Source: Agrypnia vestita
Taxonomy: Eukaryota; Arthropoda; Insecta; Trichoptera; Phryganeidae
Direction of reading: 5' to 3'
Assembly (NCBI GenBank): GCA_016648135.1
Contig: JADDOH010004201.1
Span: 1-64,000, forward strand
DNA: 64,000 nucleotides
In this document: in pieces, positions 44,900-56,279 of the stretch
Numbering within the stretch: the first letter of the stretch is position 1
Layout: the number at the start of each line of letters is the position of its first letter
The notes under the pieces: model-generated
The model's database searches: none
Told to the model about the DNA's origin: nothing
What the model saw: the letters and a program-made list of their open reading frames with translations, nothing else
Made by a program: the position numbers and the translations under genes

Positions 44900-46550
44900 T
44901 TACGATTTCGCGATGATGGAAACCCGTTTTTAATTTTGATTTACGTACCGCAAGGACATCAAAACAAAATATCTACTTATACAAAGTTGAAATTAAAAAA
45001 ATATAAAAGAACAACATTTTTAATAGCCACAGTAAGTTTATGTCGTCCTGTCAATTAAATTTAATCTTGAAATTCCTAGCTATTTTGATAGATTTTTGTC
45101 TAAATGAAATAAGGCAGTTTTTCATGACCTTTGGGCGATGTTATTTTTCTATTTAAAACAAATTTTTTTTTTTTTAGTTCAAAATATTAACATGAAATAA
45201 TTGATATACAATATTGAAAGCATAAGATTGACTGGAGTGAAATGAGATCGCCATGAAGAATATAAATGATACTAGTAAATAACACTAAGTAATAAATTAA
45301 TAATGAACACAATGAATAAATAATACAAGCCCAATCGATACCAGGCGCCTCCGACGCATGTTTGAAGTCACAAAGAATTTAGAAACATAGAATATTGATC
45401 CTGGTACCTCTCACATGCTATAGCAGTGCTCTGCCATCTTAGCTTGATTTGTATATAGAGGGGATAAAAGGTTTTTTACATCTTAAACACTGCAACGCAT
45501 TTCACAAATAACTAAGAATAATATTTTTGAATTTTCTAACCATTTAGTAGCGCAATCACGGTTAGCCAAAATGTTAGTTGTTAATCAAAAAGCAATCAGC
45601 GGCTTGTTCCACTCGTGTTGTAGCGTGCGGTACACGTGCTTTGTGCGTGCTTGGCTGGTGCGGTTGGCAGTTGTTCTTGGGGTAATAATTCCTGTTACCG
45701 AAATGAAGACCGTATGTCGTAAAGTGAATATTTATAGCGGCCGAGCGGCCTGAGCCAAGCCACCCGCTGTTGTTGTTCGCCGCACCACGACGGTAATTGG
45801 ATGGAAGTGGGAGGCTAATCAAAGGCACGTTACACAAAGGATAAATCAATTTACTCTCCATAAACACACGACTTATGATGCATCTGTGCCCTTCACTACA
45901 TGGGCAGGATATATTACGGAAATAGATATAGTTATTGTTTCACGATGGGTGCTATTATTGTTATCGTTATCTCGAGCTTTGGAGATACTGTAGACTTTTG
46001 TTTGACGGAGTTAATCCAGAGCCACCTAGTAAAAGGTTCATCAAACTTTGCACATAGATCAAAATACAATCTTTTCACTTTCAAAAAATTCACGAAGCTC
46101 TTTTTCGTATTCAAATATTTATAAATATTTTGATGAATGTGTCTAAAAGCCTTTCATAAGATACATGTATGATTTATGATCGTTACTCAACGCGATGTTC
46201 TCACCAGGAATATGTATTTCATCGGACAGTACGCAATAAAAATATTCTCAGGTATTTACGTCCGTTTAAAATCTTCTGCGTATTCTGAGCTGTCCGGGCT
46301 GATTTGCGTGTATATCGGCTACATCTGCCATGATGATGGAACTTAAAATCAACGTACCCTACTATGTAAGGGACATTTTGAACCAAGTGCACGTATCTAT
46401 TGGACCAATAAAATAAATTAACAAAGACATTACAATGCCACTATTTATTTTTAAAAAAAACAGATCGTCAAAGCGTTATCGTTAAAGTCGACTCGATAAG
46501 AGATCTGGGTGTTACGCTAGACTGTAGCGAAACTGACGCTAGCTTACATT
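44900..46550. other. gene-free stretch with one degenerate SINE head
   Basis: At about 45385-45450 the minus strand has a tRNA-like stretch (AGATGGCAGAGCACTGC, then AGGTACCAGGATC). Otherwise nothing was recognised. The two opposed frames at 45571-45867 share a GC-richer patch and have no family signal. Confidence 0.35.
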
Positions 46551-46554
46551 TATA

Positions 46555-46770
46555 TACTTACTTTCCCCGCCGGGATAAGCAGAGAAGATAGAGCGCCTCT
46601 GTGCTGACATAAAACTCTCGCCTCATCCACATTCATACATCTTCGCATGCGAGCTCGATGGTTGTCGTGCCACATGGTTGTCGCCCTCTCTTCCTGGGAC
46701 CGTCAACATTTGCGTAATATATCTTTCTTACCATTCTTCCTCATTCATTTGCTCAAACCACCTGAGCGAC
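46555..46770 (-). mobile_element. LINE C-terminal fragment, CMNVDEAK-type family
   Basis: The minus strand reads HRARMRRCMNVDEARVLCQH, then SLLIPAGK, with RQPCGTT in another frame before it. It is related to the fragments at 24735 and 42975. Confidence 0.65.
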
Positions 46771-46929
46771 CCGTTTTTAATTATATTAATTATGCTAAGA
46801 TCAGCTTTATATTCATTCCTAATATCTACCATTTTGATAATATTATCATAAATAAAGCATATAGTAATGTTGGAGTTAATGACAAGCATTACTCACGACT
46901 TTAAAACAAAGTCTGAAAAATCTCTACAT

Positions 46930-47190
46930 ATCACTAGTACTAAGTATCTTGGAATATTCATCAGATATTTGGACATCTTATTACGCAACACATATTGGAA
47001 GAATCGAAAAAATGCAAAATAGGTTTCTACATATTTTATCTTACAGAGCCGCAACACAGAAATCTTCACAGCTACACAACAAGCTTGCCTTTTTTAAAAT
47101 ACACAAACTGGAATCTCGATGAAAAATATCCGATCTTACATTACTGATGGATTTGGTATTAACATTGTTGCCCTAAGGGTCATAAAACGA
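46930..47190 (+). mobile_element. LINE RT C-terminal fragment
   Basis: Reads SDIWTSYYATHIGRIEKMQN, RFLHILSYRAATQKSSQ, LHNKLAFFKIHKLESR, a stop, then KISDLTLLMDL. The W...Y..HI.RIE..Q.RFL pattern is typical of the post-palm region of Jockey/CR1-like LINEs. An unrelated ORF remnant lies just upstream in opposite sense. Confidence 0.75.
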
Positions 47191-47199
47191 ATAAAGTTT

Positions 47200-49370
47200 G
47201 GAAATATAAATAAAATTTGAACTCGGGTATTAATTTACTTAACAATATTACCTTCATTAACTCTTCTCCTCTTCTCTTAATATTCCCGTTATAACCACCC
47301 TTACACCAGTAACTTCGGTTCATTATGTCAGTTATTTATATTTGAACCGAATCAATTAAAAAATTCTATTTCTAATTTTAATTAATCTAAATCTAAAAAT
47401 TCTAATTCAAATTCTTCTTATTCTAAATCCAAAAAATATAAAAGTCAGTTTGATACTTGATCTGTCGGTGACAGATTTTGTTTCTTTAGAAACTTATTAA
47501 AGTCACGTAGAGGTAACAAGTTTAATGTTTTTTTCTAATTTAAATGATCATCCGATCTTACAGTACCACACAAGATACTCGATGGAGCTATGGATTGTTT
47601 CTTTATAAATTTGTATGATATAACTTGCATGTTAAAAACCGTATAATAAAACAGGAGATCTTTATAATAAGTCAGAATCTTTGTAATTTTAGTTATTCTT
47701 CTGCCATCACAAGTACTAACGTTAGTATTTATATTCTTAAACGAAACATAAGTATTATATTTTAATATATAAGGGAGTATATTATCCTCTATCTATAGGT
47801 AATCTATTTCTCATACAGAATCTCTCGTAATATTTCTATCATAATTTTTCAGGGGCATGTAGTGAGTACATTGAAGTGTTACTTTTACGTTTACGACAAT
47901 TTCATGCTTCAATGTGATTACTGCACACCCCTGGAAATATTATCATTGTATCATAATTTTAAATTTTTTTCAAAATATATGTACAATTCATGCTTCAATA
48001 TACTGAATAAATGAGCTAATGAAGACACCAAAAATAGTAAAAAAGTTTTTTTTTTCAAAATATTTCGTGTAAAATGTCACTCGGTGCATTATTTGAAGGT
48101 CCTTTTTTGTAATACGAGTATTTGTGGTATATTTATTTCCGGAGACATTATCTTTCATTATCTATGCGCCTACGTATCCAGGAAGTGTAGGTACACGTGA
48201 TTTACGACCACAAAAGGTAGGGCCATATTTTCAAGTATTTTAATATTAATGTAAATGGATGTTGCTCCATAATAAATATCAGAATAACGCTAGGGAAATA
48301 CAAATATACGTAATGTGTTCACATAATATCGAAACTTTTGTTTTTCCGTCCAAAAAGACGAAGCACGGTTGACGTCTTTTGGTGGAGATGTGTAGGAGAC
48401 ATTCATGCGTATGCGTAATTTTCTTTCCCGCCTGCAGAAAGCGTCAGTCACTGGCACTCGAAGAAATGTAGTAAGTGCCCGTCGAATCATCAATTGTTGT
48501 GAAAAGGCGCAACGACTTTGCCAAAAGCTTGCTTGGCGATACCCATGAAAGATGAAGGGTATAGAAATATATTTTTTTTAAATATTTTGTGTGCAATTTT
48601 TTAAATTAAAAATCTAAGGTCTCTTCAATTCACACGCATTTAAACCCCCTTTTGTGGAGAACATTTATTTGGAAAGTGATTACAGAATATATCGGTTGGT
48701 CCAATTTTCTATCCTTTTAAAATACAGAACCTACACAATTTAAATGGTTAAGATGACTCAGTGGATATTGAAATGTAATATTTATAGAATGAATTTTTCT
48801 TACAAGAAAATTTTGGTTGCATGCATATACGTACTTAATATTACATTATACACATAATACTTTGCAAAAATGCTTTTCAATAGAAATATTTAGAAAAATA
48901 TTTATTCACCAGGTGCTCAACCAAATAAATTTAAACCAATTATTTATTAAAGCTTTTTCAAATATTGTTTATTGAAATACTTTTGTAAATATTGAATGAG
49001 ATAAAGCCGTGAGAGCTTTTAATACTTTAAATGCACATTGAAATTTATTAAAATTTTCAATCGAGTATTTATTCACTAAAGGATTTACATTGGAGGATTT
49101 CACGAACAGTTTAAACCATTGAATTTAAAATAAAAAGCCGTAAAAAAAGTAATACATCTTGATATATCTTTATCTGTTTTTTTAATTAGTTTACTGTGGC
49201 GTAAAATCAAAGTCATAGAATATACAGATCAGGGAGAGAAAGAAGACTAAATTATTAATACATCATACCAGCAAATTTATATAATTTATGTGCTTTATTA
49301 TCATGAATTCATACCTGCTAATAAAAAAAATATGTCTTTTACTTCACTATTTGCAATAATAATCAATTTT
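47200..49370. other. gene-free stretch
   Basis: AT-rich. The 48290-48560 segment is somewhat GC-richer with a 67-codon minus frame (ASSFWTEKQKFRYYVN) that I do not recognise and do not call. Nothing else was found. Confidence 0.35.
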
Positions 49371-49377
49371 TTTTAAT

Positions 49378-49850
49378 TTGATTTATTTATTTATTGTATT
49401 TATTTATACAGTTGTTACATAATAATGTTTTTTATAATAAATTGAATCTATGTTATAACATTTTAAAGATATTATACTGCCCATAATAGCTCGAGCTTAT
49501 GGGAGGAGTATTTACAAGCCATATTAAAGTACAAAAGCAGAAACCATTTAGAAGTACTAATTTTTATCACATAAAAACCATTTGAAACATGTGGGCAATG
49601 TTACAATACATCATTGTCCAAAATCAAGTATTTGACTTCTTTCTTAAACTGTTCGTATTTTGGAATTTTTCTTTCTTGAAATTTGTTTTGCGACAACAAT
49701 GTATTGTACCATTTAACTCCCAAGTATGTATAGTGATGTTGCGCTAAGATGGTTCTTAAAGTTGGTATCTTTATTTGCCCCTTTGTTCTATGTCTATTAC
49801 TTAAACAGTCTAAGGGGTGGGATTTATTCATAAAATAATTTTTATAAATT
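49378..49850 (-). mobile_element. LINE 3' end with AAATA tail
   Basis: Minus frame 49831-49601 reads GQIKIPTLRTILAQHHYTYL, GVKWYNTLLSQNKFQ, YEQFKKEVKYLILD, the very C terminus of a LINE ORF. A 3' UTR follows (ACTCCTCCCATAAGC about 49498-49512) ending in an AAATA-rich tail at 49378-49410. Confidence 0.75.
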
Positions 49851-49984
49851 TGGCATAGGGAGTTAGTTTTGTATATTTTATGAGTGATGGTACATTAAAT
49901 TCTTGAAATATATTTACAGTAGGATAGTCATAAGGTATTTTGAGAATCGTCATAATAAATATTTTTTGCATTATGATTGATGGC

Positions 49985-50165
49985 TGTACAGTAGAATTAT
50001 AAGCCAAATAATATTTTCGTTGTCTGTTCGTCTGTCCGACTGTCTGTCTGTCACTTCGTGTAACATCCGCAATTTCTTTCGAATTCACGGCTAAAAAAAC
50101 ACATTACATAACTGGAGATGGGGCTTGAACCCCGGACATAAATCCAAAAATATCAGTACGGTGAA
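49985..50165 (-). repeat. tRNA-derived SINE, family 2
   Basis: Minus strand: GGGGTTCAAGCCCCATCTCC (B box) followed by TTTTAGCCGTGAATTCG, TGTTACACGAAGTG and GACAGACAGACAG. The same order occurs at 61955-62110. Confidence 0.8.
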
Positions 50166-50169
50166 AAGT

Positions 50170-53100
50170 CAGTCACAGAATATAAAGGCAGTGAAAAAAA
50201 GAGATAGACTGATGCTTTTCAGCAAAGAGGTTCTTTTGCCACATCTCAACCAATATATTCAAAGTATATAATGACCAGAAAGACATCCAAATATCTATAA
50301 TCTGCAGCAACTACACATCAAAGATAGACTTTCTCGACTAAGGCGAATCTTCCTATTTCATTGACATCTGCGAGAAAGGAATATAGCCTGGAGAGGCTTG
50401 TTATGGTGGGCATAGTCAAAATTTGAGAAGAAGAGGAGAATTTCGTTGGACCAACCAAGTGGAAAAAAGAGCTCTCTGATCTGCGGAATGCTTTGAATAG
50501 TGAAGGAATATTACAGTGCATGCAAAAAAAAAAAATTGTGCAATTTTAAGGTCCAATTCTGTAATTTGTACATTGAGAGAGAAGAGAGAACATTACCTTA
50601 TCAGTATAAGATAACAACATATTTTAATTTTAATAAATAATTTATTGGGGAACAAATGTTAAGAGGGCAGGAGTTTACAAAGATTGCAAAGGACTGACGA
50701 GGAAGAAAAATATTAAAAATAAATGGTACTTGAAAAAATATATGAAACGCAGTGCGTAATCTGTTATTCCGTTTTGTAGAGTGAAAATATACGTTAATAA
50801 TGCTATAATAGTTGTATTATAAAAGGATAAAATCCTTTCGCTACATTATCTTTCCGCTTGCAAACACATCACAACACTCTAATCTATTGTACGTAAGCAT
50901 CCTGCGTACTTAAGAGCCTGTCAGACACGTGGAAAGCTCGCCTGCTCGGAAGGGTGGGGAGGGATGAATAAGGGAGGGAAAGCGTCCAATTCGTTTTCAT
51001 ACATTGTGAATACTTACACACACAATATGTTTATTTCCGTAAAATTATTCTTGTGCTTGTTGCTTCAACGGCAACAAACGATTTCGAACAAAAAATAACA
51101 GACTATATTTACCGGTTTGGAATAAAAACGTAGAAGTATTGAGTCTATTTTAAAGTGAAACTAATAAGGACAAATGATTCAGTGATATCGCTCTGAAGAG
51201 GGACAAATTAATCGGTGCAGATCTTCAAATTTGTGCCGATTTATTTGATTGATTTACGCAAATCTGTTGTGAAAACAGTCCCTCACCAAACCGGTGGGGC
51301 TGTATTGATGATAAAATCATCGCAGTTCCAGCACCAAAATAAACTTAAATTTTAATTAAATAACTTTGTATAAACCACTTAAAGTGTTTATATAAACTAC
51401 TTAAAGTGTTTAACCATTTAAGTGGTTTAAACAAAGTATTTAATAAAAATTTATAATTATGTCCAACCACAAAGTTAACGCTATAAACATCAAAAATACC
51501 AAAATAACCTATTCACTCCTTCAAATATTTCATGAAAAAGTTGTGTGCCATTTTTTGGAACCTTTTTCACGGCCAGCGAAATACGTTGAATGATATACTT
51601 AATATCACTATGGTAAATCATTGTCATGGTACAATTAACAATATGCTACCATTTACTGTACCGAAAACTAAGCTCAAAATTGAAATAAACAGTCAGCGCA
51701 TTGCTAGCTTCTTCACACCCTATTTATGCAATGGAATTTAATTTCGACAGTATCAAATAAATAAACAAATTTGAAATAACATGTTTAATAAATCATGGTA
51801 TTAATAAATCCGAACCATTTATAAATATTCAAAACATACTAAATAATTTTGAGCATATCCTATTTTAACTTCTTTCCAAATTAAATTAAGCAATTTTTCA
51901 TAATCCTCATTCTTATTCTTCTCCACAAGTTTAAAATGAACTTGTCGTAACCTTTCATTTTATTTAAATAAATTTAAATAATATGGAAGTTACTCAATAT
52001 AGTAAATAAACAATATAGTAAAAAAACAAAGTAAATAATAATAAAAAATGCATTTAAGAATTTGGCGGAGGGAAGGAGATTTGTGAGCGGTTATTAAAAT
52101 TATTTTATAGAACTCTTGACATTTTTTAGACATTTATTTTATTGATCTTATGAAATGATTGATCTTTTTTTAAATTCCTGCTATATAAATATTCCAATAA
52201 AACATATAAAATAGTGAGTAATACTGAGATAAAGACACTCATAAATAAATTAATAAAAATGTACGAAGGGGCCATGGGCTTTGAATTATTTAGATATTTT
52301 TCAATATATTAATGGTGAAAACAAAGTACATTTTTATTATTTTGAAATATCTACTTCTCTTTTAAATGTCTGGTGTCAGCAACATTCGCGTCACTGCCTA
52401 CTTTTCTTCTTAATTCTCTCCTCATCTTTTTAATCCTATCCTCTGTGCTAAATCAGCTTTTCATTCTCTTCTTTCTAATTAATTTTTTACTATATCATAA
52501 GTGGATTTCCACATTATATGCTTAAGAGGTATCATTTTCATTGCGTTCAGCATACTTTCGTTCATCTACCTACCAGTATACTAAAAAAGTACTAAGGAAT
52601 TTTTATTTATTTTTCATCTAATTGATCCATATTTCAAATTGTTTTACTGCTGTATTTGTAAAATATTACTAACATATTATTACGTTTTTGTAAAATGTTT
52701 TTTCCTTTTTTATGCTGCATATCGAAAATTATCTAGCCCTAGATAATGTTCAATGCTGTGCAAAAAAAATGTAAATACATTTGTCTAAAATAGGTCATTT
52801 TTAAGGAGAATTTTTTTACTCAATCCTAAGAGATTATTTAATTCTATAGGATTGGCTGGCAGAGGAAATCGGTCAACCGTTTTTCTAAAAATAATAATTT
52901 TATTATCTTCCGTAATTAATTGTGCTGCACAGCATTAATAAAATAAAATTGGTTCACCTGCATAATAATTATATAACGTTACTTTCATTCTTGCCGCTTA
53001 AAGATGTTTCCAAATGATAGCGGTTGACGTGATTAATACAAATGAAAATAATAAAAATAAAATAATGAAAATAAAATAGAAACATTTCTGTCTCTTTAAA

Positions 53101-53600
53101 ATGTTTGCTCTCCGCTCACAGTTATATAAAAGTAATCAGAAATTTTCTCACGCCTTTTTATATTTTATAAAATAATTATATTAATGTTTACAATTTTTTT
53201 ATTTATTAAGAAAAAATAATACATTGGAAAATTAAAATTAAAACTTCAATCGGATCTGAAATAATTCATCATCATGAAATCGTTTATCTTCCGCGCGACG
53301 CACTGCGATTAATTTCTACGTCATATAAAGACAATTATTTTTGCATGTAGTAATATGGTATCCCAATATCCAAAATTTTGAAGAATGAGTAAGTTGTATT
53401 TTTTAGAAAATTGGTATTGTGGTTTCAGGAAGTTAAAAGGATTTTTTAAATCCATTCTTAAATATATTTGTTTACCTCATATAATAAATGTAATAGGTAT
53501 ATGAATTTAAAAAATAAAGTTTATTAAAAATGTGTTCAAAATACCTAAGTAAAAATAATAATAAAATGAGAAATTTACTACATTCATAAGATTCTTCTAA
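50170..53600. other. gene-free stretch
   Basis: AT-rich. A short inverted repeat around CCACTTAAAGTGTTTA (51377-51435) is the only structure noted. A GC-richer spot at 50930-50990 has no signature. Small frames at 50318 and 51532 are not supported. Confidence 0.4.
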
Positions 53601-53604
53601 ATAA

Positions 53605-53835
53605 GTAGACACCAGCAAGATAGTCTCATTTTAATAGCACAAACGTTTACAATACACTAAAAATATTGATTATATATGTATTTCGTGTTCATAATAAACT
53701 AAGTTATTTGTTTAAATATAGTAAGAATATTGATGCTGTATGTATGTATTTCGTGTTCACAATAAAAAAACGTTTTTTTTAGATATAGTAAGAATATTGA
53801 TGCTATAAGTATTTCGTGTTTACAATAAAAAAAAG
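53605..53835 (+). repeat. SINE family 1 tail, amplified in tandem
   Basis: 53605-53650 matches the post-tRNA part of the SINE at 54810 (ACCAGCAAG.TAGTC, ATAGCACAAACGTTT). Then a 70-80-bp unit (AGTAAGAATATTGATGC, TATTTCGTGTTCACAATAAA) is repeated three times. Confidence 0.7.
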
Positions 53836-53918
53836 TTAGCATTAGTCTTGATTATCGTTTCGCTCTCTAATGAACACTATTAACTTCTAGAAATGCATTT
53901 AAATTACAGGTGGTAAAG

Positions 53919-54052
53919 AAAAGGTAATAAATAAAACACATAGAGAGAAGATAATAAATAAAATATACAGAGAAAAGGTAATAAATAAAATACATAGAAA
54001 AAAGGTAATAAATAAAATGCATAGAGAAAAGGTAATAAATAAAATAAAATAT
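53919..54052. repeat. 27-bp minisatellite, five copies
   Basis: Units of GGTAATAAATAAAATACATA plus GAGAAAA, with little divergence. Confidence 0.85.
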
Positions 54053-54527
54053 TTTAGAAAAACATGTGACTTTGATAAAAAATCAAAAAATTTACACCTC
54101 TCATGATTATATCTTGCTGCTTATGAATTAAAATACTTTTGTAAAAATCTTACAATCGTATCCCATTCTGCAATGTCTTCAGCGAAACTGATTGACCTGA
54201 GCAAACGACCGGAAACCTCGACCACTTTACAATATTGTCTATATGTCTATATGGCGGTAAACACAGTTTAATATATAACAAATATATAATAAATATTCGA
54301 CTATCAAACAGTGTTTTTTTAGTACTATTGCATACATATCAATTGTGAGATGAAATTTTAACGTTTTGTCTAGGTAACGTAAGATATCGTTGTACACAGT
54401 TGTACACAGTACGAAGGACAAAATTTCCATAAAGTATTGTGATAAATCAGGAATATAGAACGTAACGAGGCGAAATGAAACCATTCAAGCAGAATAAAAC
54501 CCATTGTTCGATTGTAAAAATTGCAAA

Positions 54528-54610
54528 TTGTATCTGTCGAGTCGATTTAAATATTGCGGATTGTATCTGTCGAGTCGATTTAAATATTGCGGATTGTATC
54601 TGTTCAATCG
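54528..54610. repeat. 33-bp tandem repeat, 2.5 copies
   Basis: ATTGTATCTGTCGAGTCGAT then TTAAATATTGCGG, repeated twice exactly and then partly. It lies in an open frame (54475-54672), which it makes look repetitive. That frame is not called a gene. Confidence 0.85.
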
Positions 54611-54809
54611 TTGACATTCAATCGTTCAATTGTAAATCAAAAATAATACGTTGTTATGTCATTGATTTATAATAAAGTAAATTTAATAAATGAAGAGAAA
54701 AAACTACATACATTTCCAAGACATGTGGTTGTAATTTATTTAATAATTGATGCATTTATAATACACTTACATTCGCTAGACTAATATATACTTCATAACT
54801 AAAAAAGAG

Positions 54810-54965
54810 TAGCTTGATGGTCTTGTGGTTAGGACTTTCGCCTCGTGATCCAAAGGTCACGGGTTCGAATCTCACTCCAGACCAGCAAGTTAGTCCTATC
54901 TTCATAGCACAAGCGTTTAGCTTAGTTTGAAAATAGTAAGAATATTGATGTGACACGTAGTAAAA
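54810..54965 (+). repeat. tRNA-derived SINE, family 1 (best copy)
   Basis: A tRNA-like head (A-box-like TGGTCTTGTGGTTAGGAC, B box GGTTCGAATCT) is followed by AAGTTAGTCCTATCTTCATA, GCGTTTAGCTTAG and AATATTGATGTGACACG. The anticodon and T stems have several mismatches, so it is not a working tRNA gene. The tail matches 20390-20550 (reverse) and 53605-53690. Confidence 0.85.
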
Positions 54966-55436
54966 AACACCCTTTAGGCATCATTATCGGTTTTCAGTAA
55001 CCGATTTGGGGTAGGTAAATTTTACTATCACATTACCGGTAAACAAGTAATAAGTACCTTCAGTAACTTTAGTAAGTCATTTAAAAATATTAATTATAAT
55101 ATTTTTAATGTATTATGTATAATATATAAATAATAATATTTTTTTAATCCGTTATTATGTGATGGCACGGTTCATATATCTGAATTTCATATATTCTGAA
55201 TTTCAGCGTAATACAATGCGCGCACGTGCGTTGTAGATCCGAGACTATCGCAAATATCACTATTGAAGCCTATAGGGAACTTTATTAATTAATGTTTATC
55301 CCTAGGCGGCTATTCTATTTTCCAAAAAATACTTTTTAGTGTCCTCTGATATTTTGTGTCCATCAGTCCACTTGTACATGAATTGTCTCTTTCAACATTT
55401 CCTCGCTGCGATTTCATAAATTATTAAAACAGTGAT

Positions 55437-55580
55437 ACAGTTGCCGGCAAACTTCATGAAATTCTTTGACGTAGTGGGGGAATGCGCAGAAGACAAATTT
55501 TGGGTCTCGTTGGCGGAATGGTACATGCGAAACTCTCCCCCACTACGCCGAAAAATTTCAAGAAGTTTGCCGGCAACTGT
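55437..55580. repeat. 144-bp foldback element
   Basis: Arms of about 44 bp with a few mismatches: ACAGTTGCCGGCAAACTTC at the left end, GAAGTTTGCCGGCAACTGT at the right end, with AGTGGGGGA facing TCCCCCACT inside. It is a possible MITE. No clear flanking duplication beyond a few bases. Confidence 0.85.
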
Positions 55581-56019
55581 ACCCTTATTTTATTTTAATA
55601 CGGTATTACGCACTATTTTAAAAGGAGTAAACAGTTCCTATTGATGCTTTACAAAATTTTAGTCGTATGCAATATTAAGTTTATATATTAAATAGATCGA
55701 TCGAGGAAGACTCTTGAGGAGTTACAGAGCCAACAGTGATGATATTAAATAGATAATATCATCATTGTTGTACGTAAATATCAATATGTAACAGTTTTTA
55801 TTTATTAAAATGTTGTATTTTTAATTTGTTGTTTTATATCATAATACACTTTCTACACCTTTTAACACTTTCATAATTACAGGTAATTCTAAATTTTACC
55901 GATTTATTGGTAATGCCATTTTTTGTTAAATTTGCATGCCCTACTCTGGAGGAAGTATATTAATTTTATTGCAATTTTAAGGTATTCCACAGGATTTAAA
56001 AACGCTTAAAAAAAATAAT

Positions 56020-56270
56020 TTTTCTGAACTTTGGACATGTCTTAAGAAGAGAAAAAGACATCCTGAAAAATTGCTGATCACTAGGAATGTACAAGGATGG
56101 AAGGTTTAATGTTGATCCCCAATAAGATGGACATACCAAGAGGATGACCAGGGCCTCGATACTCGTCGCCCTAAACGAGAACCAGGATCGGGAGACCGCA
56201 GCAGTTCGCACTGCGGAAGCAGATTAATGGACCACAAGGAGCTCATTGACTCAAAGCGAAAGATTTAATT
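56020..56270 (+). mobile_element. LINE C-terminal fragment
   Basis: Reads FGHVLRREKDILKNC, then HTKRMTRASILVALNENQD, RETAAVRTAEAD and a stop, the tail typical of insect LINEs (HVxRR.KD...G..R..T..A..RxxW). Broken by stops. Confidence 0.6.
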
Positions 56271-56279
56271 CCATTTTAA

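Noticed and set aside
45571..45867. Overlapping opposed open frames as a gene pair
   Set aside because: Both are short, overlap on opposite strands in a GC-richer patch, and show no recognisable motif.
48290..48493. Small protein-coding gene on the minus strand
   Set aside because: No family signature, no splice context, and only a modest composition change.
54814..54890. Functional tRNA gene
   Set aside because: A and B boxes are present but anticodon and T stems have mismatches, and the same head-tail unit recurs elsewhere, so it is a SINE.
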